A stretch of DNA of 21,053 bases from Nautiliaceae bacterium (GTDB taxonomy: Bacteria; Campylobacterota; Campylobacteria; Campylobacterales; Nautiliaceae): the NCBI GenBank assembly GCA_027063075.1, contig JAMOSM010000002.1:1-21053 (forward strand), read 5' to 3'. The translations under genes and the position numbers were made by a program. Positions 10,023 to 16,926 of this stretch are shown here, piece after piece. Below the pieces are notes generated by a model, which ran no database searches, was not told the DNA's origin, and was given only the letters and a program-made list of their open reading frames with translations. Numbering within the stretch: the stretch's first letter is position 1; each line of letters starts with the position of its first letter.

Positions 10023-10294
10023 AGATAATCCTTTATAAGATGTTTTAATTTTGTTTTAAACTCTTCACAGAGTTTATCAATTTCCTCTTCTAAAGAGGTT
10101 TTTTTTATTAATTTTTCTAATTGTAAAAGTAAGCTTGATTTTGTAAATGGTTTTTTGATGTCTTTTCCTATAATAATACCATCTTTTTCAAAATCGTCTG
10201 TTATTAAAACGCCGTTTTCATCTAAATATTTTTTTAAGTAATACTCAAGGGTTTTTTGCAAAAGAGGGGAATTGCACTTAACTTTTACTTTCAT
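10019..10294 (-). CDS. small protein of unknown function upstream of rsmD
   Basis: Unrecognised 91-residue protein, MKVKVKCNSPLLQKTLEYYL onward. I chose the ATG at 10294 rather than the in-frame ATG at 10321. AAAGG lies five bases before 10294, and the earlier ATG falls inside a likely extended -10 box (10312-10320), so it would probably not be transcribed. The predicted order is strand, helix, strand (GVLITDD), strand (GIIIGKD), KKPF, then a long amphipathic helix to the end. The IIIGKDIKKPFTKSSLLLQL stretch recalls the Lys-Pro-Phe and last helix of response-regulator receiver domains, but the phospho-acceptor region is absent, so this is speculative. It overlaps rsmD by four bases. I recall a similarly sized hypothetical gene beside rsmD in H. 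pylori (HP0811), from memory only. Confidence 0.75.
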   Translation of the reverse strand: MKVKVKCNSPLLQKTLEYYLKKYLDENGVLITDDFEKDGIIIGKDIKKPFTKSSLLLQLEKLIKKTSLEEEIDKLCEEFKTKLKHLIKDYL

Positions 10295-10311
10295 TCTTAC
10301 CTTTTTACATA

Positions 10312-10320
10312 ATTTTATCA
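10312..10320 (-). promoter_or_regulatory. extended -10 promoter of the rsmD-lipoprotein-PilZ operon
   Basis: The minus strand reads TGATAAAAT (TGnTAAAAT), about 18 bases before the chosen start at 10294, with AAAAAGG between. Its position argues against the upstream in-frame ATG at 10321. Confidence 0.5.
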
Positions 10321-10327
10321 TAAAAAT

Positions 10328-10353
10328 TAAACTTTTTTTACTTTTGCCGATTT
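10328..10353 (+). promoter_or_regulatory. sigma-28 (FliA)-like promoter of the flaG-fliD-fliS operon
   Basis: TAAA at 10328-10331 and GCCGATTT at 10346-10353 match the FliA consensus TAAA...GCCGATAA. The spacer between TAAA and GCCGAT is 14 bases; the enterobacterial consensus is 15. The transcript would start near 10360, giving a leader of about 20 bases with AAGGAG before the flaG ATG. FliA control is the expected class for late filament genes. Confidence 0.6.
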
Positions 10354-10381
10354 TATTTAAAGAGTCTTAAAGGAGTTTGTT

Positions 10382-10747
10382 ATGGATATTTTTTCTAAAA
10401 TAAACAACGTTACAAAAAAATATGACATCACTCATATAGAACAAACTTCTAAAACAGAAAGTATAAAAAACATAGAAAAAGAAAAAAGTGATAATGATTT
10501 AAATTCTAAATCAAAAGAAGAAATAAAAAGAGAACTTCAAAAAGTTGTAGAAGAGTTAAACGAAGCTATGAATCCTTTAAATAAAGATTTAAAATTTCAG
10601 TTTAATGATAAGGTTAATGAGCTTGTAGTACAAGTAATTGATAAAAAAAACGATATAATAATTAGAGAATTTCCTCCAAAAGAAGCTTTGAAACTTATGG
10701 AAAAAATGAGGGAATTAGTAGGGCTTTTATTTGATAAGAAAGGGTAA
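10382..10747 (+). CDS. flaG: FlaG family flagellar protein
   Basis: A 121-residue protein. The first 55 residues are charged and probably disordered (many Lys, Glu, Ser). The C-terminal 65 residues form the FlaG domain: ELNEAMNPLNKDLKFQFNDK, then LVVQVIDKKNDIIIREFPPK and EALKLMEKMRELVGLLFDKK. FlaG influences flagellar filament length in several bacteria, including Campylobacter; the mechanism is not settled. AAGGAG lies seven bases before the ATG, behind a sigma-28-like promoter. Only two bases separate it from fliD, so the two are co-transcribed. Confidence 0.95.
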   Translation: MDIFSKINNVTKKYDITHIEQTSKTESIKNIEKEKSDNDLNSKSKEEIKRELQKVVEELNEAMNPLNKDLKFQFNDKVNELVVQVIDKKNDIIIREFPPKEALKLMEKMRELVGLLFDKKG

Positions 10748-10749
10748 AA

Positions 10750-12450
10750 ATGGCTGATTTAGGAACTCTCTCTTCACTTGGAATAGGAAGCGGGGTTTTA
10801 AGTTATGATGTAATTGATAAACTTAAAAACGCAGATAAAGAGCTTATGGTAAAACCTCTTGAGGATAAAGTTGATTTAATCAAAAAAAAAGAGAGCGCTT
10901 TATCTCAGTTTATTACAATAGGTGCGAGTGTAAAGAGTGATATTATAGATATTGCAGACGGGACTTTGTTTGCAAAAGTGAATACAGATGTTAGCGGAAG
11001 CAGTGTAAGTATTGAGGCAAATGATGGGGTAAAGCCTCAGGATTTTAGTATTGATGTTAAAGAGTTAGCTCAAAATGACATTTATGAATCAAAAGGTTTT
11101 GCATCATTAGACAGTGTTGTTAATTCATCTTCTGAGAGTGTTACTTTAGATATAGGAGTAGGAGGAGAGAGTGTAAGTATTTCTTTGCAAAGCAAAGCGA
11201 GTTTAGAAGATTTAAAAAATGCCATTAATGATGCAAATGCGGGGATAACCGCTACAATTATAGATACCGGAATAGGAAATAACCCTTATAAGCTTATATT
11301 AAAAGCAGACAATACCGGAGAAGATAACATTATTAAGTTTGATTATTCTAAAATAGAGGATTTAGGACTAAATGCCACAGATTATACTTCTAAAAGTTAT
11401 GAGTCAGAAGATGATATTGTAAATGAAAGCGGGGATACTCAGACCTTTAAAGTGACGGTAAATGGGACTGAGTATGCTATGGAGGTTGAAGATGGAGCTA
11501 CTGTTAGTGATTTTATTGATGCTATTAATAATGGAGAATTAAAAGATAGTGATGGAAACTCTTTAGGAATTAGTGCTGATTTTGTTGATGGGCAGATTAA
11601 ATTTAATTTAAAAGCTGTTGGAGATATAAGCATAGATGATTCAAACTTAACTACAAATTTTAATGACAATACCGATTTTTCGAATAAAAACAGGATTCAA
11701 CCAGCTCAAAATGCAAAATTTAAATATAATGGGGTTGAGGTTGAAAGAGGTGCTAATACCATTGAAGATTTAATTGTAGGAGTTAAAATAAATTTAAATT
11801 CTACAGGTCTTTCAAATGTTTCTATTAAAAACGATGTGGATGATATTGTTGAGAGTATTAAAAAATTTGTAGCTGATTATAATCAGATGATATCAAACCT
11901 TCAAAGTCTTACGGCTTATGATAAAGAGACAGGAAATGTCGGACTTTTTCAAGGAAATAGTGATTTTACTATGCTTCAGAGCCGTTTTAGCGAGGATTTG
12001 TTTGGAATTACATATACTTATAAAGTCAATGATACAGACAGAAACGGCAACACTTATACTTTGAATGCCTTTTTTTCTGCTGCTGATGCGGGGTTTGATA
12101 TGGATAGAAACGGTATGATTAGTTTTGATGAAGAAAAATTCAGAGAAAATTATGAAAAAAATCCGGATGTGGCGCAAAGATGGTTTGAAAATACTTTTAC
12201 GACTTTAAAAAATGATTTTGAAAGAACTATTACAGGTAATAACTCAAACTTAAATCTGCTTTCGGATAATTTAAAAAATGAAGAAAAATCATACGAAGAT
12301 AGAATTGACGCTATGAAAAAATATCTTGATACAAAATATGAGATAATGGCAAAGCAGTTTGCGGCGTATGATGAGATGATTAATAATTTTAATGCTATGA
12401 GCCAGACATTAACTATGGCAATAGAACAAGCTATTAATGCTAAATCATAA
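10750..12450 (+). CDS. fliD: flagellar filament cap protein (HAP2)
   Basis: FliD forms the oligomeric cap at the filament tip that folds incoming flagellin; it is exported by the flagellar type III system. The 566-residue protein begins with the disordered D0 segment LGTLSSLGIGSGVLSYDVID, followed by the coiled heptads KPLEDKVDLIKKKESALSQF. The beta-rich middle includes FSIDVKELAQNDIYESKGF and ITATIIDTGIGNNPYKLIL, and the C-terminal coil runs from about 500 to AMSQTLTMAIEQAINAKS. Residues 450-461 (FDMDRNGMISFDEE region) fit an EF-hand calcium-loop pattern, and a second DxDxNG occurs at 428-433. The start is two bases after flaG. It is followed nine bases later by its export partner region fliS. 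Confidence 0.97.
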   Translation: MADLGTLSSLGIGSGVLSYDVIDKLKNADKELMVKPLEDKVDLIKKKESALSQFITIGASVKSDIIDIADGTLFAKVNTDVSGSSVSIEANDGVKPQDFSIDVKELAQNDIYESKGFASLDSVVNSSSESVTLDIGVGGESVSISLQSKASLEDLKNAINDANAGITATIIDTGIGNNPYKLILKADNTGEDNIIKFDYSKIEDLGLNATDYTSKSYESEDDIVNESGDTQTFKVTVNGTEYAMEVEDGATVSDFIDAINNGELKDSDGNSLGISADFVDGQIKFNLKAVGDISIDDSNLTTNFNDNTDFSNKNRIQPAQNAKFKYNGVEVERGANTIEDLIVGVKINLNSTGLSNVSIKNDVDDIVESIKKFVADYNQMISNLQSLTAYDKETGNVGLFQGNSDFTMLQSRFSEDLFGITYTYKVNDTDRNGNTYTLNAFFSAADAGFDMDRNGMISFDEEKFRENYEKNPDVAQRWFENTFTTLKNDFERTITGNNSNLNLLSDNLKNEEKSYEDRIDAMKKYLDTKYEIMAKQFAAYDEMINNFNAMSQTLTMAIEQAINAKS

Positions 12451-12459
12451 GGAGATTAA

Positions 12460-12831
12460 ATGACATATAATAATGCGCTTGATAGTTATAATCAGATGAA
12501 TGTAAATATAGACAGACCGGAAAAACTTATATTAATGCTTTATGAAGGGGCACTTAGATTTACTCATTTTGCAAAAAAGGCTATAAGAGAGGGAGATATT
12601 GAAAAGAAAGTAAAATATATTATTAAAACTTCAAACATTTTTATTGAACTTATTAACTCTTTAGATTTTGAAAAGGGAGGGGATATTGCTTATTATTTAA
12701 ACGGACTTTATACTCATCAGTTAAAACTTTTAGCTAAAGCAAATGCAGAAAACAAAGAGGAGTATTTAGATGATGTTATAAGGGTTTTAAAAGGTCTTAT
12801 AGAGGCTTGGAAAGAAGAAACGGGGCTTTGA
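12460..12831 (+). CDS. fliS: flagellin export chaperone FliS
   Basis: FliS binds the flagellin C-terminus in the cytoplasm and stops premature polymerisation before export. The 123-residue helical protein has the family features: ALDSYNQMNVNIDRPEKLIL at residues 5-24, LMLYEGALRFTHFAKKAI, and a later LNGLYTHQLKLLAKANAE. AAGGAG is seven bases upstream of the ATG. The stop TGA overlaps the next ATG (TGATG), so the next product is likely translated by re-initiation. In Campylobacterota FliS also touches the FliW-CsrA control of flagellin; csrA lies 0.7 kb away on the opposite strand. Confidence 0.96.
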   Translation: MTYNNALDSYNQMNVNIDRPEKLILMLYEGALRFTHFAKKAIREGDIEKKVKYIIKTSNIFIELINSLDFEKGGDIAYYLNGLYTHQLKLLAKANAENKEEYLDDVIRVLKGLIEAWKEETGL

Positions 12832-13085
12832 TGGAAAAATTTGATTTAAATGAAATAAAAGTAGCGGTTATTAACAGAAATTTGGATAAATTAAAAGAGC
12901 TCTCTTTTAAAGAACCTTCTTTTTCTACTTTTGAAGAGGCAAAAGAAATTTTGTTTTATATTCAAAAAGCAAATGAAATCTTAAAAGAAGAGAAAAAAAA
13001 TATTTTCAATCAGATGCAGGAGATAAAAAAACTCAGAAAGTTTTATGAGTCTCAGCAAAAAGGGAATATAAATTTTAAGTTTTAA
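12831..13085 (+). CDS. small helical protein in FliT position
   Basis: I do not recognise the sequence. The 84-residue product, MEKFDLNEIKVAVINRNLDK onward, is highly charged and predicted almost wholly helical, with a long C-terminal coil (KEEKKNIFNQMQEIKKLRKF). The ATG at 12831 shares its A with the fliS stop (TGATG), typical of coupled translation. An in-frame TTG at 12807 is possible but lacks support. In many bacteria the gene after fliS is fliT, the FliD chaperone, which is similarly small and helical, so a FliT-like role is plausible from position and composition only. Its last 11 bases overlap ispE on the other strand. Confidence 0.7.
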   Translation: MEKFDLNEIKVAVINRNLDKLKELSFKEPSFSTFEEAKEILFYIQKANEILKEEKKNIFNQMQEIKKLRKFYESQQKGNINFKF

Positions 13086-13812
13086 CTTTAAAAAAACTGC
13101 TGCCACTTCCTGAAAAGTATCCAAAATCTTTATATTTATATAAATCGGGATAAAGCATAAGAGCGGGTTTAAGTAAATCGTTTAGTTCTTCTGGTTTGTA
13201 TTCAAGAAGCTCAGTTGTGCTTTTTTTGTCAAAATCAGTATCTTTTGGATTAAAAAACATCTGTTTGTACATATTATAAACATCTGCTGTTGAACATTCA
13301 ATAGGAGGTGTCATTATTTCAAGTTCAAGTGCCTTTTCGTCTCTTGGGACTACAATTTCACCTCTTCCATACACATCTGCAACCTCTGCATCTGTTATAA
13401 AAAACGCAACGTCACTTCCTACTTTTTTACCGATTTCTATAAGTTTATCTGTTGATAAATTAAGGGAGCTTTTTTCATTTACAAGCCTCAAAAATGCGGC
13501 TGCATCGCTGCTTCCGCCTCCAAGTCCCGCCATTTCGGGTATATTTTTATGAATTCTTATCTCTTTTCCTATAAACCATTTTTTAATATCCGGATATGCT
13601 TTTGTAAGTTCTACATAGGCTTTAAAAACGGTATTGTCTCTTAAAACGCAGTTAATATCTCCTACAATGTTAAATTTTTCAGCTTCAACTATTTCAATTT
13701 CATCATATAAATGTTTTACTTTCATAAATCTCGATTTTATTAAATGATAAATTCCATCGTGTCCTACGATTTTTAAAAAGATATTTACTTTTGCGTGTGC
13801 TTTAATTTTCAT
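13075..13812 (-). CDS. ispE: 4-diphosphocytidyl-2-C-methyl-D-erythritol kinase
   Basis: Phosphorylates the 2-hydroxyl of CDP-methylerythritol in the MEP isoprenoid pathway, using ATP. It is a GHMP kinase of 245 residues. The N-terminal AHAKVNIFLKIVGH contains K8 and N10, the ATP loop PEMAGLGGGSSDAAAF is at 92-106, and the C-terminal motif GSGSSFFKV closes the active site. It is short for the family (usually 260-300 residues), as in other Campylobacterota. AAGG lies six bases before the ATG, within the end of csrA; the two genes overlap by 11 bases. It ends in an 11-base overlap with the convergent flagellar operon. Confidence 0.95.
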   Translation of the reverse strand: MKIKAHAKVNIFLKIVGHDGIYHLIKSRFMKVKHLYDEIEIVEAEKFNIVGDINCVLRDNTVFKAYVELTKAYPDIKKWFIGKEIRIHKNIPEMAGLGGGSSDAAAFLRLVNEKSSLNLSTDKLIEIGKKVGSDVAFFITDAEVADVYGRGEIVVPRDEKALELEIMTPPIECSTADVYNMYKQMFFNPKDTDFDKKSTTELLEYKPEELNDLLKPALMLYPDLYKYKDFGYFSGSGSSFFKVKT

Positions 13813-14035
13813 TTATAACCTTTTTTAAAAAATCGAGTTTGTTTTTAGAAATTTCCTTATTAGCTTTAATATTTTCTTTTTTTATCTCTTCAATAAGCTC
13901 ACTTCTTAAAATCTGCACCTCTTTTGGAGCTTCAATACCTATTTTTACCTGGTTTTTATTAATCTCAACAATTACAATTTCAATGTTTTCGCCTATTTTT
14001 ATTCTCTGATTTTCTTTTCTTGAGATTACTAACAT
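13802..14035 (-). CDS. csrA: carbon storage regulator / flagellin translational repressor
   Basis: Small dimeric RNA-binding protein that blocks ribosome-binding sites containing GGA. In Campylobacter its main target is flagellin mRNA, and it is antagonised by FliW. The 77-residue protein starts MLVISRKENQRIKIGENIEI and continues IGIEAPKEVQILRSELIEEI, containing the conserved L4 and R44-type RNA-contact residues. It has a Lys/Glu-rich C-terminal tail of about 20 residues beyond the E. coli length, typical of this phylum. Its ATG lies inside the last codons of truB (seven-base overlap). It sits in the uvrD-truB-csrA-ispE run rather than with fliW, and points toward the convergent flagellar cap operon. 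Confidence 0.96.
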   Translation of the reverse strand: MLVISRKENQRIKIGENIEIVIVEINKNQVKIGIEAPKEVQILRSELIEEIKKENIKANKEISKNKLDFLKKVINEN

Positions 14036-14847
14036 AATTCAATCCTGTTTAAGAGGTATTTTACCTCACTGTTTTTTATTTCAATAATAGCAAAAAAGTT
14101 TTTATACACTGTAAAATAAACGCCTTCGTCTTTTATTTTAAAATTGTTTATATCAAGTTTTTTTCCTAAAAGCAAATCTTTTTCATCTCCTAAATAAAAG
14201 TTTTGAGGGATTTTTAAATATTCAAGAGGGTTTAAAGGTTTTTCACATTCATATATAAACTTGCCTTCTTTTGTTCTTTCAAGGTATGTTAAAGTTCCGT
14301 AAGTTCCTAATTTTTTTGCAATATCAAACCCTAGTGTTCTTATAAAAGTCCCTTCGCTTACAGCTGCTTTGAAGGTGATAAAAGGGTGAGAATAGTTAAT
14401 CAGTTCAATCTCAAAAACTTCAACTTCAATTTCTTTATTTAAAAACACTTTTTCATCTTCTAAAGAATAAGCTCTTTTTCCGTTAATTTTTTTTGCAGAA
14501 TATTTTGGGGGAAGCTGGGTTTGTTTTCCAACAAAAGAGTTTAAGGTCTCTTTTATTTTTTCAATTTCTATTTTTTCTGTGTTTTTTATCTCTTCTATTT
14601 TTTCTATATCGAGTGTTTTAGAAAAAGCTCCAAGCATAAGGGTTGTAATGTATTCTTTTGGGGTTTTGTCTAAAAACCTAAAAAGTTTTGTATATTGTCC
14701 GGTGGCTATTATTAAATTTCCGCAGGCAAACGGGTCAAGGGTGCCGGAAAACCCCATTTTTTTTATGCCGTATTTCTTTTTTAGCTGATTTAAAAATTTA
14801 TTTGAGCTTATAAACATAGGTTTTCTTGCTACAAAAAGTCTGTTCAT
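14029..14847 (-). CDS. truB: tRNA pseudouridine-55 synthase
   Basis: Makes pseudouridine-55 in the T-loop of almost all tRNAs. Motif I, KKMGFSGTLDPFACGNLIIA, contains the catalytic Asp of GTLDP. Later motifs are QLPPKYSAKKINGKRAY (the Tyr-Ser-A-K-x-x-G-x-R-A-Y signature) and VSEGTFIRTLGFDIAKKLG. The expected RTLxxD is intact. I chose ATG at 14847 (MNRLFVARKP, 272 residues). The longer in-frame possibility from 14871 would overlap the end of uvrD and adds residues (MTLWKEYK) not typical of the family. Only one base separates it from the uvrD stop, so translation is probably coupled. Confidence 0.95.
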   Translation of the reverse strand: MNRLFVARKPMFISSNKFLNQLKKKYGIKKMGFSGTLDPFACGNLIIATGQYTKLFRFLDKTPKEYITTLMLGAFSKTLDIEKIEEIKNTEKIEIEKIKETLNSFVGKQTQLPPKYSAKKINGKRAYSLEDEKVFLNKEIEVEVFEIELINYSHPFITFKAAVSEGTFIRTLGFDIAKKLGTYGTLTYLERTKEGKFIYECEKPLNPLEYLKIPQNFYLGDEKDLLLGKKLDINNFKIKDEGVYFTVYKNFFAIIEIKNSEVKYLLNRIELC

Positions 14848-14848
14848 T

Positions 14849-16837
14849 TTATACTCTTTCCACAAAGTCACTTAAAATTTCTCTAACACATCCGCCAAAG
14901 TCAATTTTAAGTTTTGTTTTGTTTCCGGCTTTGTTTATTCCAATTACCCTGCCTGTGCCAAAAACTTTATGTTTTACAAGAGTACCTTTTTTAAGACCGT
15001 TTGAGTTGTTTAAATTTACCCTCTCTCCTTTAATAAGTCCCGCTTCTGTTAAAAAGCGGCTTTTTGTAACGTTTGAGCGGACTCCTCTTAAAAAGCGGCT
15101 TTTTACATATGAGAGTGTAAGCTCTTTTTTTGCACGTGTTATTGCCACATATGCAAGGCGTCTTTCTTCTTCGATATCTGCATCATTTAAAGGAAAAAAT
15201 CCCTCTTCCATTCCAATTACAAAAATATGCTCAAACTCAAGCCCTTTGCTTGCGTGAATTGTCATAACGTTTATTAATGAATCTGCAATTTTGTCCTGGT
15301 CTGATTCAAGTGAGAGTTCGTTTAAAAACTCTCTTAAACTTAAATCTTTTTTTTCTCTCATCATTCCGTAAAACTCTTCAACATTTCTTTTTTTATCTTC
15401 ATCTTTATAAGAAGTTGAAAGTTCTATTGCTTCTTCAATGGCTTCAGGAAGTTCATCTAAAGGAAGTTTTGAGAAAGTTTCAATCATTAAAGCAAACTCT
15501 TTTAAGGTTTTTGCCGCTTTTTTACTTAAAAAGTTTAAATTATCTTCTTTTATGAATTTAATAAATGATTTATCACCTTTTGCTTCTTCAAGTTTTGAGA
15601 TTGTTGTTTTGCCTATACCTCTTCTTGGTTTATTTACAACCCTTTTAAATGAATAATCGTCATTTAGATTGATTATAAGTCTGAGGTAACTTATTAAGTC
15701 TTTAATCTCTTCTCTTTCATAAAATTTCATTCCGCCTACTAATTTATAAGGAATGCCATAGCTTCTAAGTCCGTCTTCAATAGAGCGAGAGAGGGCGTTT
15801 ATTCTGTAAAGAATTGCAATTTCATTTGGGCTTACCCCTTGGTTTATAAGTTTTTTTACTCTTTTTGCAATATTTTCAGCTTCTGCGCTTTCATTGTAAC
15901 TTTCTATAACTTCAACTTCTTTTCCATCTCCTATGGCTGAGATGAGTTTTTTATTGTATCTGTTTTTATTAAAGCTTATTAAGTTGTTTGCTGCATTTAA
16001 AATCTGATTTGTTGAGCGGTAGTTTAGTTCAAGTTTGATAATTTTTGCATTAAAATCTTTTTCAAATTCCAAAATGTTTTTATGGTTTGCCCCTCTAAAT
16101 CCGTAAATTGACTGGTCATCATCCCCTACAACACAGATGTTGTTATGGTTAAGACAGAGTTTTTTCAATAGTAAAAGCTGAATTTCATTTGTATCTTGGT
16201 ATTCATCAACCATTATATATTGGTATTTATTTGAAATCTCTCTTGCTAAGTCCGGATTTTCATTTAAAATTTTATAGGTAAGTAATAATAAATCATCAAA
16301 ATCCACTAAATTATTCTCAAGCAGATAATTTTGATATTTGTCGTAAATGTGTGCCATCTTTTTGTAAATTTCTTCGTTTGCTAAAGCATATACATCATCT
16401 GAACTTAAAAAGGAATTTTTATACTTGCTTATCTCTTTTGCCATAAAATTAGGAGGCAGGTCTGAAGAGATTGATTTTAATATTTTTTTCTGGTCGTCGC
16501 TGTCTATTATTACAAAGTTGTTGTCTCTGTTAATTAAATGTATATAAAGTTTTAAGAACAAAAGACCGAATTTATGAAAAGTTGAAAGAAGAGGGGGATG
16601 GGAAATTGGTACATTTATTAGATTTAAAGCTCTTTGTCTCATTTCGCTTGCCGCTTTGTTTGTAAATGTAAGAGTCAGTGTATTTGCCGGGTCTATTCCA
16701 AGAGATAAAAGATAAGCAAGGCGTGAGGTTATTGTTTTTGTTTTTCCGCTCCCGGCTCCCGCTAAAACAAGCAGTGCTCCGTCAATATGGGTTGCTGCTT
16801 TTTTTTGGGCTTCGTTTAATTCATCTAAAAATCTCAT
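14849..16837 (-). CDS. uvrD: UvrD/PcrA-family ATP-dependent DNA helicase
   Basis: Superfamily 1A 3'-5' helicase acting in nucleotide-excision repair and removal of proteins from DNA. It has 662 residues and all helicase motifs: Q motif LNEAQKKA, Walker A AGAGSGKT (26-33), Ia TLTFTNKAASEM, II VDEYQDTN (210-217), III GDDDQSIYGFRGA (238-250), IV LNYRST (271-276), V TIHASKGLEFEHIFVIG, and VI EERRLAYVAITRAKKEL. The C-terminus has the PcrA/UvrD Tudor-like domain (LVKHKVFGTGRVIGI). Shorter than E. coli UvrD (720) but normal for Campylobacterota. It heads the uvrD-truB-csrA-ispE run behind an extended -10 promoter and has AGGAG just before the ATG. Confidence 0.96.
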   Translation of the reverse strand: MRFLDELNEAQKKAATHIDGALLVLAGAGSGKTKTITSRLAYLLSLGIDPANTLTLTFTNKAASEMRQRALNLINVPISHPPLLSTFHKFGLLFLKLYIHLINRDNNFVIIDSDDQKKILKSISSDLPPNFMAKEISKYKNSFLSSDDVYALANEEIYKKMAHIYDKYQNYLLENNLVDFDDLLLLTYKILNENPDLAREISNKYQYIMVDEYQDTNEIQLLLLKKLCLNHNNICVVGDDDQSIYGFRGANHKNILEFEKDFNAKIIKLELNYRSTNQILNAANNLISFNKNRYNKKLISAIGDGKEVEVIESYNESAEAENIAKRVKKLINQGVSPNEIAILYRINALSRSIEDGLRSYGIPYKLVGGMKFYEREEIKDLISYLRLIINLNDDYSFKRVVNKPRRGIGKTTISKLEEAKGDKSFIKFIKEDNLNFLSKKAAKTLKEFALMIETFSKLPLDELPEAIEEAIELSTSYKDEDKKRNVEEFYGMMREKKDLSLREFLNELSLESDQDKIADSLINVMTIHASKGLEFEHIFVIGMEEGFFPLNDADIEEERRLAYVAITRAKKELTLSYVKSRFLRGVRSNVTKSRFLTEAGLIKGERVNLNNSNGLKKGTLVKHKVFGTGRVIGINKAGNKTKLKIDFGGCVREILSDFVERV
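15051..15104. repeat. two copies of a 15-base palindromic repeat within uvrD
   Basis: AAAAAGCGGCTTTTT occurs at 15051-15065 and 15090-15104. Each copy is an inverted repeat around a central G. On the coding (minus) strand both encode KSRFL, giving KSRFLRGVRSNVTKSRFL near the helicase C-terminus. Probably a small coding duplication rather than a terminator, since it is inside the gene. Confidence 0.5.
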
Positions 16838-16856
16838 ATCTCCTCTTTTTATTTTT

Positions 16857-16865
16857 ATTATATCA
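16857..16865 (-). promoter_or_regulatory. extended -10 promoter of the uvrD-truB-csrA-ispE operon
   Basis: The minus strand reads TGATATAAT, an exact extended -10 preceded by a T-tract (TTTTTTT). The predicted start is 10-15 bases before the uvrD ATG, whose AGGAG follows directly. This promoter would also drive csrA. Confidence 0.65.
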
Positions 16866-16898
16866 AAAAAAGCTTTGCAAAAAGTTATAAGTTTTAGT

Positions 16899-16904
16899 TA
16901 TAAT
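16899..16904 (+). promoter_or_regulatory. -10 promoter of the LysR-type regulator
   Basis: TATAAT within TTAGTTATAATTAT, about 20 bases before the ATG at 16927. An identical TTAGTTATAATTAT occurs upstream of glnA. No T-N11-A operator is clear in this short divergent region, which is shared with uvrD. Confidence 0.5.
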
Positions 16905-16926
16905 TATCATAAAAAAGAGTGAAGAG

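Noticed and set aside
10295..10321. Longer N-terminus of the small rsmD-linked protein
   Set aside because: The first ATG overlaps a likely -10 box, while the ATG at 10294 has a well-placed AAAGG.
11439..12177. Minus-strand open frames opposite fliD
   Set aside because: They mirror the fliD codons, have no start signals and give no recognisable domain; fliD itself is fully supported.
14847..14871. Longer N-terminus for TruB from 14871
   Set aside because: The extra eight residues are not typical of TruB and would overlap the UvrD C-terminus; the ATG at 14847 directly follows the uvrD stop.
14826..15257. Plus-strand open frame of 143 codons opposite uvrD and truB
   Set aside because: It lies wholly antisense to two strongly supported genes, has no ribosome-binding site or promoter, and its composition (Pro, Phe, Leu, Ser) is that of a reverse-frame shadow.
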